From Deinococcales bacterium (GTDB taxonomy: Bacteria > Deinococcota > Deinococci > Deinococcales > Deinococcaceae): 5,409 nt of DNA. Shown piece by piece: positions 1 through 4,593 of this stretch. Location of the stretch: positions 1 to 5,409 of the forward strand of contig JANYFS010000605.1 of assembly GCA_025359705.1 (NCBI GenBank), read 5' to 3'. Each line of letters begins with the position of its first letter. Positions within the stretch are counted from its first letter, which is position 1. The notes beneath the pieces were generated by a model. That model did not search any database, was not told the DNA's origin, and saw nothing but the letters and a program-made list of their open reading frames with translations. Made by a program: the position numbers and the translations under genes.

Positions 1-82
1 ACACCAGCCCACCGCTGGCAAATTGGTTTTGTGAAAGGGCTTTTTTGGCCTCCTCGAGCATCATATGAAAAAAATCAGACAT
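1..82 (-). CDS. Partial 5' end of an unidentified gene, possibly a nucleoside/cytosine deaminase-like protein
   Basis: The minus strand opens with ATG at 82 and stays open for 27 codons to the window edge. The peptide begins MSDFFHMMLEEAKKALSQNQ and continues FASGGLV. An AGGAAA Shine-Dalgarno sequence lies a few bases upstream of the ATG (about 88-93), which supports a real start. An amphipathic helix of the form xxMxLEEAKKAL followed by a short Gly-Gly-Leu-Val strand resembles the N-terminus of zinc-dependent cytidine/cytosine/nucleoside deaminases, whose usual pattern is AxEEAKKALxxGxxPxGxVLV. The catalytic HAE and PCxxC motifs would lie outside the window, so this assignment is a guess. 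The usual proline of that strand is replaced here (FASGG). One CTCGAG is in frame as Leu-Glu. The gene lies downstream of urtE on the same strand but is separated from it by a terminator and about 470 bp, so it is probably a separate transcription unit. Confidence 0.55.
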   Translation of the reverse strand, partial: MSDFFHMMLEEAKKALSQNQFASGGLV

Positions 83-548
83 GGGTTTCCTGTGCGAGCC
101 TTTGGGCGCTCGAGTGTGTGTTTGAAAGGGTTTTGAAGTGAATAGTGAAAGCGAAAGACTAAAAAGATCCACTCGAAATAGTCTCGAGTACAGACAAGAG
201 TTTAGAGGTTCACTCGAGTTCTGAAATCGGCAAAATGGCGTATTGATTTACTTGGTGTGGATTTAAAAACTTGGCTCTAGGGGTTTGATTTGAAAGTGTG
301 CCTGATTTATAAGAGTTGCTCAATTTTAAGTTTAAATTGGCTCGAGTGCAAACTTAATTTAAAAAGTGTGAGCCGAATAACCTCTAGCCCACTCTTTAAA
401 TCGATTAAATTAACATCAATTTTGAAAACACAATTTCAACAAATGTTGATTTATTCATGAATACCCCTATAATCTATGTTTTGACAAAAAAAGACTGAAA
501 AACCTCAATATACTTTCAAGAAATGTATACTTCTTCAGAGCATTCTAA
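83..548. other. Gene-free AT-rich intergenic region
   Basis: This stretch between the partial left-hand gene and the urt terminator has no ORF with a credible start and recognisable product on either strand. It carries four CTCGAG palindromes (109, 183, 213, 341) and several AT-rich tracts. A possible minus-strand promoter for the left-hand gene is TTAAAC (330-335) with TATAAA (306-311) at 18-bp spacing. It would leave a leader of over 200 nt and is weak. No GTA-N8-TAC site for the cyanobacterial nitrogen regulator NtcA was found by eye. No tRNA or other structured RNA was recognised. Confidence 0.6.
446..473 (+). promoter_or_regulatory. Candidate sigma70-type promoter pointing toward the terminator
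   Basis: A perfect TATAAT (468-473) is preceded by TTGATT (446-451) with a 16-bp spacer. It faces right, where there is no plus-strand gene. A transcript starting near 480 would meet the large hairpin at 554-593 after about 70 nt. In an AT-rich region such boxes arise by chance, so this is a weak call. Confidence 0.22.
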
Positions 549-596
549 CTAAAAAGCTCGAGCCTGACTATCCCAACCGTCAGACTCGAGCTTACT
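549..596 (-). terminator. Rho-independent terminator of the urt operon
   Basis: On the minus strand, 15-nt arms at 593-579 (AAGCTCGAGTCTGAC) and 568-554 (GTCAGGCTCGAGCTT) flank a 10-nt loop. They pair fully in RNA with a single G-U wobble. The stem ends in a run of five U (555-551, partly within the arm). The structure starts 20 nt after the urtE stop codon, which is where an operon terminator is expected. Each arm contains one CTCGAG (557-562 and 585-590). On the plus strand the U-rich tail is poorer (TTACTTCTTT) and the wobble becomes a C-A mismatch, so termination should favour the minus strand. Confidence 0.85.
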
Positions 597-613
597 TCTT
601 TACCTTTTAAATT

Positions 614-1390
614 CTAAACGTGTAACCAGTGGGCCACACTGTGCTGCGCTCGAGTTTGGGTTTCACCGCTGTCCACCACATGACCTTTTTGCAAGACATA
701 AAAATGATCGGCAAATTCCCAAGCAAAATCCAAATACTGTTCCACCAAAACCACCGCCACCTTCAGCTCGAGGCGTACCACATTGAGCGCCTTGTGAATC
801 TGCTCCACAATATTGGGTTGAATGCCCTCGGTTGGCTCGTCGAGCAGCAACAATTGTGGTTGGGTTACCAGCGCACGCGCAATGGCAAGCTGTTGCTGTT
901 GCCCACCCGAAAGATTGCCACCTTTGCGGTCTTTCATATCGCTGATAATCGGAAAGAGATCAAAGATATAACTGGGCAATTGGCTTTCTTTAGAGGTTGC
1001 TTTGGTACGCCCCGACAATGCAGATAAACCGGTTAGTAGATTTTCATGCACCGTCAAATGTGGAAAAATCCCCCGACCTTGAGGCACAAAAGCCATCGAC
1101 TTTCTGGCCCGCATATAAGCAGGCGAGCGGCCTACCTGTTCGCCCGCAAAAACAATATTTCCCGAGGCCAAAGGATGAACCCCCATCATGGTACGCAGTA
1201 AAGTGGTTTTTCCCACTCCATTGCGACCCAAAATCGCTACCGCGCCGTGTTCTGGAATCTGCATCGAAATATCAAATAGCACTTGGCTACTGCTGTATTT
1301 GGCACAGACTTGCTCGAGGGTCAAAATACTTTTAGTGCTACCTTGGGTATTGTCTTGGGTGTTGCTGGTTGTGGGTTCAAGCACGGGCAT
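614..1390 (-). CDS. urtE: Urea ABC transporter, ATP-binding subunit UrtE
   Basis: This is one of the two cytoplasmic ATPases that power urea uptake, and it belongs to the LivF-like branch of the ABC family. The 258-residue protein shows Walker A GRNGVGKTT (55-63), Q-loop VPQGRGIFP with Gln104, signature LSGGQQQQ (160-167) and Walker B LLLLDEP (180-186). The switch position reads LVEQ (Gln218 instead of His), which is normal for LivF/UrtE proteins. The VPQGRxIFP sequence and the DEPTEGIQP stretch are typical of UrtE. I start it at ATG 1390, which has a strong Shine-Dalgarno (AGGAGG at about 1397-1402). The frame is open further upstream to 1525, but that part lies inside urtD and looks unlike the family. 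The start overlaps the urtD stop by 14 bp, implying translational coupling. Residues 1-21 are a polar, Thr/Gln/Ser-rich leader before the ABC fold, longer than usual for UrtE. The stop is TAG, followed by the operon terminator. Confidence 0.93.
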   Translation of the reverse strand: MPVLEPTTSNTQDNTQGSTKSILTLEQVCAKYSSSQVLFDISMQIPEHGAVAILGRNGVGKTTLLRTMMGVHPLASGNIVFAGEQVGRSPAYMRARKSMAFVPQGRGIFPHLTVHENLLTGLSALSGRTKATSKESQLPSYIFDLFPIISDMKDRKGGNLSGGQQQQLAIARALVTQPQLLLLDEPTEGIQPNIVEQIHKALNVVRLELKVAVVLVEQYLDFAWEFADHFYVLQKGHVVDSGETQTRAQHSVAHWLHV

Positions 1391-2141
1391 GTTCCCCCTC
1401 CTGTTTGGCCCGGCCCAAGTAAATCTCTTGCACCGAGCTGTCGTCGCGGATTTCTTGTAAGCTGCCTTGTTTAAACAAAGTACCCATGTGTAAAACCGTA
1501 ACGGGAGCCGCCAAGAGTTCCACAAAGCTCATATCGTGGTCAATCACCAACACACTGTGTTCACCTGCCAAAGATTGGAGTAGGGTGGCAGTTTGGGCCG
1601 TCTCTTGCGCGGTCATGCCCGCAGTGGGTTCATCGAGCAGCAACAATTTAGGTTTTTGCACCAAAACCATGGCAATCTCGAGCCACTGTTTCTCGCCGTG
1701 CGAAAGTTGAGAAGCATTGCTATCCATCTTCTCGAGTAAGCCCACCTGGTTTAAGACCTGCTCGATATCGTCGGCTTCGTGGGTAGCACTGCGCCCAAAC
1801 AGGCTCGAGTACCATTGTTTGTTACGGCGTACCGCAATTTGCAAGTTTTCTTTAACAGTCAGGGCTTCCAAAACCCCAGGAGCCTGAAATTTTCGACCAA
1901 TACCCAAGCCCACAATCTTATGCTCACTCAATTTTTGAATTTCGCGGCCTTCAAATAGCACTTTACCGTGTTGTGGACGCACTTTGCCGATAATGGTATC
2001 GCACATGGTACTTTTACCTGCACCGTTAGGGCCAATTACCATGCGAATTTCACCTGCGGCAATCGAAAAGTTTAGACTGTTCAGTGCCTTAAAGCCATCA
2101 AAAGACACCGTAATATCTTGCAGCTCGAGCAGGGGACTCAT
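1377..2141 (-). CDS. urtD: Urea ABC transporter, ATP-binding subunit UrtD
   Basis: This is the second ATPase of the urea transporter, LivG-like, expected to pair with UrtE under the UrtB-UrtC membrane core. The 254-residue protein has Walker A GPNGAGKST (37-45), Q-loop FQAPG with Gln86, the UrtD-type signature LSHGEKQWLEIAM (146-158), Walker B LLLLDEPTAGMT (166-177) and a switch histidine, His202, in VIDHDM. The LSHGxKQWLE and DEPTAGMT sequences separate UrtD from amino-acid transporter LivG proteins. The ATG at 2141 overlaps the urtC TGA in an ATGA arrangement, and AAAGGA a few bases upstream acts as the ribosome site. Four CTCGAG palindromes lie in the gene, three read as Leu-Glu and one as Ser-Ser. 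Length and motif content are complete. Confidence 0.95.
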   Translation of the reverse strand: MSPLLELQDITVSFDGFKALNSLNFSIAAGEIRMVIGPNGAGKSTMCDTIIGKVRPQHGKVLFEGREIQKLSEHKIVGLGIGRKFQAPGVLEALTVKENLQIAVRRNKQWYSSLFGRSATHEADDIEQVLNQVGLLEKMDSNASQLSHGEKQWLEIAMVLVQKPKLLLLDEPTAGMTAQETAQTATLLQSLAGEHSVLVIDHDMSFVELLAAPVTVLHMGTLFKQGSLQEIRDDSSVQEIYLGRAKQEGEHARA

Positions 2142-3199
2142 GCTTGTTCCTTTTGCAATTCCACTCGAGGGCTAAGTTTAGGTTTAAACACTTTACTTAA
2201 GAGTGGCTCGAGGGTTCCAATAATGCCTTTGGGCATATAGACCGCCACCAAAACAAACAATCCACCCATCACATAGAGCCAACCTTCGGGAAACAAGGTG
2301 GAGATCTTATCTTGCAAGAAGTTGACCAACACTGCACCTAAAATGGCACCACCCAAGCTTTGACGCCCTGCCAGTGCCACCCAAACCACAAACAGAATCG
2401 AGTGCGAAGTATCGATCATCTGTGGGCTGATGGTTCCTTTGTGCAAGGCATATAGTGCACCCGAAATGCCTGCCAGCATTCCCGAAAAAGCAAAAGCCAC
2501 GATTTTGTAATCGCTGGTGTCATAACCCAAAAAGCGCACGCGATTTTCATTATCCCGAATCGCCAAAAGTACCTTACCAAAATGGCTTGTCAGAAAAGCT
2601 TTAGCTCCCAAGTAGCAAAGTACCACCAAAACCAAAGTAGCAAAATACAACTGATTGCGAAATTCGGGAGTACGCAGATCAATACCCAAAAAAGTATGGT
2701 AATCGGTTATTCCGTTGGTTCCGCTGGTATAGGGCTGTGCGCCGTTGAGCAGGGTAACAAAAGCTAAAACCAAAGCCTGGGTGATCAATGAAACATAAAC
2801 TCCAGTAATGCGGCGCTTGAATACCACCATGCCCAAAAAAGCAGCAAATAGCGTGGGCAAAATAACCACCGCACACATCGCAAACCCAGGATTTGTAAAG
2901 GGCTCCCACCACCACGGCATATGCTCGAGGCCGTTATAGAACATAAAGTCGGGGAGTTCACCTTTGGGTGTCGCTACCAATTTAAGGTGCATGGCAAGCG
3001 CATAACCACCCAGTCCAAAAAATAGACCTTGGCCCAAACTAAGCATTCCGCCAATACCCCAAGAGATGGAAATGCTCATGGCAACCAAAGCCAAAGCCAG
3101 AAATTGACCCATCAGGCCCACGTTATAGCTACTGAAGACCAAAGGAACACAGGCCAAGAGTATAAAAGCCACACCAATCAAGATCCGCTTAAGTAACAT
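2138..3199 (-). CDS. urtC: Urea ABC transporter, permease subunit UrtC
   Basis: This is an inner-membrane permease of the LivM family that, with UrtB, forms the urea channel. The 353-residue protein starts MLLKRILIGVAFILLACVPL, a first membrane helix. Further hydrophobic segments lie near residues 30-50, 57-72, 107-127, 132-152, 184-202, 232-252, 266-297 and 306-326. The stretch LLAIRDNENRVRFLGYDTSDYKIVAFAFSG (211-240) is the conserved cytoplasmic loop of LivM/UrtC proteins that contacts the ATPase. The WGIGGMLSLGQGLFFGLGGYALAM stretch (47-70) is also typical of UrtC. The ATG at 3199 follows the urtB stop by only 3 bp and has a strong Shine-Dalgarno, AGGAGG (3208-3213), lying within the end of urtB and overlapping a CTCGAG site. 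The C-terminus is charged and short, and its end overlaps the urtD start by 4 bp. Confidence 0.94.
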   Translation of the reverse strand: MLLKRILIGVAFILLACVPLVFSSYNVGLMGQFLALALVAMSISISWGIGGMLSLGQGLFFGLGGYALAMHLKLVATPKGELPDFMFYNGLEHMPWWWEPFTNPGFAMCAVVILPTLFAAFLGMVVFKRRITGVYVSLITQALVLAFVTLLNGAQPYTSGTNGITDYHTFLGIDLRTPEFRNQLYFATLVLVVLCYLGAKAFLTSHFGKVLLAIRDNENRVRFLGYDTSDYKIVAFAFSGMLAGISGALYALHKGTISPQMIDTSHSILFVVWVALAGRQSLGGAILGAVLVNFLQDKISTLFPEGWLYVMGGLFVLVAVYMPKGIIGTLEPLLSKVFKPKLSPRVELQKEQA

Positions 3200-3202
3200 A
3201 AA

Positions 3203-4096
3203 TCAAGCCTCCTCGAGACTGCGACCACGCTGTGGAAAGATGCCTTTGGGTCGCAATTGCAAGAACACAATCACCGCAACCAAGGCCACCACTTGCGATA
3301 ATGATTCGGTGGTCAGGCTCGAGGCGATGGCACCAACCATCGCTACCAACAGAGCTGCCAATGCAGTTCCCCACAAAGAACCCATACCGCCCAGCATCAC
3401 CACCAAAAAAGCCCCAATAATATAGCTCGAGCCAACTGTAGGAGTCACCGAAGAAATCAGGGCCATACCCACCCCTGCAATACCCGCCAAACCCGAACCA
3501 AAAGCAAAGATACTCATATCGATTAGCTTGGTATTGATCCCCAAGCTCGAGGCGATTTCGCGGTTTTGATTGACCGCACGAATATTTAAACCAAAGCGGG
3601 TTTTAGAAATCAGGGCAATGGTAGTGAGTAAAACCACGATGGCTAAGATAAACACAAAAATCCGCACATGCGGAATACTGGTTTCTCCCAAAATCCACTG
3701 GCCCGATAGCCAAGAGGGAGCATTCACAGGAACACCCGTAGGGCCAAACAATTGCCGTGCGCCCTGTTGTAAAATCAAACCAATTCCCCAGGTTGCCAGC
3801 AATGTATCTAGGGTTCGCCCATACAGCTTACGAATCACCAAAAACTCGAGCAGTACCCCAAGTAATGCCGTCACCACAAAAGCAGTGGGAAAAGCCAGCC
3901 ATAAAAAGTTCTCTGGCCCCATCACTCGAGTGCAAAAATAGGTGACATAGCCACCAATCATCAGCAGTTCACCGTGTGCCATATTGATCACACGCATCAG
4001 TCCAAAACTTAGGGCTAAACCAATCGCTGTAAGTAGCAAAATGGAACCATTAGAAAACCCGTTTACCAACTGATCCAACAAAAATACAATGGTCAC
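3203..4096 (-). CDS. urtB: Urea ABC transporter, permease subunit UrtB
   Basis: This is an inner-membrane permease of the LivH family, partner of UrtC. From the chosen GTG at 4096 the protein has 297 residues. It begins VTIVFLLDQLVNGFSNGS and carries the conserved INMAHGE motif (37-43) after GLALSFGLMRV. The loop IRAVNQNREIASSLGINTKL is the cytoplasmic contact region typical of LivH/UrtB. The C-terminus RPKGIFPQRGRSLEEA is also usual. It lacks the long N-terminal region of many proteobacterial UrtB proteins. The frame stays open upstream to ATG 4138 and ATG 4174, adding 14 or 26 residues (the extra part reads RMRSRGIFFWGGCRS). I prefer GTG because family members begin at about this point and neither ATG has a convincing ribosome site, but the start is uncertain. 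A run of eight G lies 9 nt before the GTG and may serve as the Shine-Dalgarno. Six CTCGAG sites fall in the gene in all three codon phases. Confidence 0.92.
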   Translation of the reverse strand: MTIVFLLDQLVNGFSNGSILLLTAIGLALSFGLMRVINMAHGELLMIGGYVTYFCTRVMGPENFLWLAFPTAFVVTALLGVLLEFLVIRKLYGRTLDTLLATWGIGLILQQGARQLFGPTGVPVNAPSWLSGQWILGETSIPHVRIFVFILAIVVLLTTIALISKTRFGLNIRAVNQNREIASSLGINTKLIDMSIFAFGSGLAGIAGVGMALISSVTPTVGSSYIIGAFLVVMLGGMGSLWGTALAALLVAMVGAIASSLTTESLSQVVALVAVIVFLQLRPKGIFPQRGRSLEEA

Positions 4097-4105
4097 GCTT
4101 CTACA

Positions 4106-4120
4106 CCCCCCCCAAAAAAA
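4106..4120 (-). repeat. T7G8 homopolymer tract before the urtB start
   Basis: On the minus strand seven T are followed directly by eight G, ending 9 nt before the GTG start of urtB. The G run can pair with the anti-Shine-Dalgarno sequence through G-C and G-U pairs, so it may act as the ribosome site. Mononucleotide runs of this length are prone to slipped-strand changes. Confidence 0.75.
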
Positions 4121-4180
4121 GATTCCCCTCGAGCGCATTCTCAATTTAGTATCATGCTGCTCGAGCGCAATCATGCTTTA

Positions 4181-4231
4181 TTACCCCCGTTACCCGTTAC
4201 CCGTTACCCGGTACCCGTTACCTGCTATCCG
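4181..4231. repeat. Heptanucleotide tandem repeat (TTACCCG), STRR-type
   Basis: Three perfect TTACCCG units (4190-4210) are flanked by degenerate units: TTACCCCCG (4181-4189) on the left, then GTACCCG, TTACCTG and CTATCCG to 4231. Seven-base tandem arrays of this style are the short tandemly repeated repetitive sequences known from cyanobacterial intergenic DNA. It lies upstream of urtB, just beyond the farthest in-frame ATG. Confidence 0.9.
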
Positions 4232-4277
4232 CGAACTAATCAAAAATATAAAAGAAATCTACACACATAATCCCATG

Positions 4278-4303
4278 TAGGGGCGGGTTTAAAACCCGCC
4301 CTA
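4278..4303. repeat. GC-rich palindrome, GGGCGGGTTT-A-AAACCCGCCC
   Basis: Perfect 10-nt arms at 4281-4290 and 4292-4301 surround a single A. Outer TAG and TA extend the symmetry, with one extra G on the left. Folded as RNA, a seven-pair GC stem with a TTTAAAA loop would be very stable. Related palindromes are common between cyanobacterial genes. There is no T tract after it on either strand, so it does not look like an efficient intrinsic terminator. Confidence 0.85.
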
Positions 4304-4426
4304 TTTCGCCAATACTAATGCCAAAATGTCCAATAAAATAAAAAGGATAAAAAATATTGCGCTTTCTGTGGCTTTAAAAGACATTCAGATTATTGCATTT
4401 GAGTGTAATACAAGATTTCGCGTATT

Positions 4427-4436
4427 GGGCGGGTTT
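4427..4436. repeat. Second half-copy of the GC-rich repeat
   Basis: GGGCGGGTTT recurs here within GTATTGGGCGGGTTTCAAAC. Its reverse complement reads AAACCCGCCCAATACGCG. This resembles the right side of the palindrome at 4292-4315, where AAACCCGCCC is followed after nine bases by AATAC. The two copies face each other across about 125 bp of AT-rich DNA. Confidence 0.6.
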
Positions 4437-4529
4437 CAAACTTTAATTTTTTTATAAGTTTATTTCAATTCATTTTTACAGACTCGAGCGATAAATTTAG
4501 ATGGAAATTCCGATTCTACTGGATGCACA

Positions 4530-4560
4530 ATGTGCCATGAGTAAAGTATTCATGGCACAT
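4530..4560. promoter_or_regulatory. Perfect 11-bp hairpin downstream of urtA
   Basis: The arms ATGTGCCATGA (4530-4540) and TCATGGCACAT (4550-4560) are perfect inverted complements around a 9-nt loop, starting 33 nt after the urtA stop codon. No T tract follows on the minus strand, so it is not a classical terminator. Its position after a binding-protein gene and before the permease genes suggests an mRNA 3'-end stabiliser or a partial terminator that raises UrtA relative to UrtBCDE. A dimeric regulator site is a less likely alternative. Confidence 0.7.
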
Positions 4561-4593
4561 CATCATAAGTATTAAATTTTTAAGAAATTGTTT

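Larger units (their letters stand above)
4097..4593. other. urtB-urtA intergenic region, repeat-rich
   Basis: This gap of 497 bp is far larger than the other gaps in the operon. From right to left in the direction of transcription it contains an 11-bp hairpin just after urtA, a CTCGAG (4483), an AT-rich stretch, a GGGCGGGTTT half-repeat (4427-4436), about 125 bp of AT-rich DNA, a GC-rich palindrome (4280-4302), a TTACCCG heptamer array (4181-4231), two CTCGAG sites (4160, 4128) and a homopolymer tract (4106-4120) near the urtB start. No gene was recognised. A minus-strand TATAAA lies at 4451-4456 without a clear -35 box, and no GTA-N8-TAC NtcA site was seen. An internal promoter for urtBCDE is possible but not shown. 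Confidence 0.7.

Noticed and set aside
65..136. Short plus-strand ORF of 23 codons starting MKKIRHGFPV
   Set aside because: It overlaps the start of the minus-strand gene, has no clear ribosome site and no recognisable product.
737..739. Loss of the switch histidine in UrtE (LVEQ instead of LVEH)
   Set aside because: Glutamine at this position is usual in LivF/UrtE-type ATPases, so it is not evidence of an inactive enzyme.
1391..1525. Upstream extension of the urtE frame by 45 codons
   Set aside because: It lies inside the urtD coding region, does not resemble UrtE, and a much better start with a strong Shine-Dalgarno exists at 1390.
4181..4231. CRISPR array or telomere-like repeat
   Set aside because: The units are seven bases with no spacers, so not CRISPR. 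A few copies between two operon genes do not suggest a telomere.
4278..4303. GC-rich palindrome as an intrinsic terminator
   Set aside because: Neither strand has a T tract directly after the stem; it is better treated as a dispersed repeat.
53..4488. CTCGAG (the XhoI site) as cloning linkers or a synthetic construct
   Set aside because: The 26 copies sit inside intact, family-conserved codons in different frames with irregular spacing, which linkers would not produce.
4097..4593. NtcA site (GTA-N8-TAC) driving urtBCDE
   Set aside because: No match was found by eye on either strand; the nitrogen-controlled promoter is more likely upstream of urtA, outside the window.
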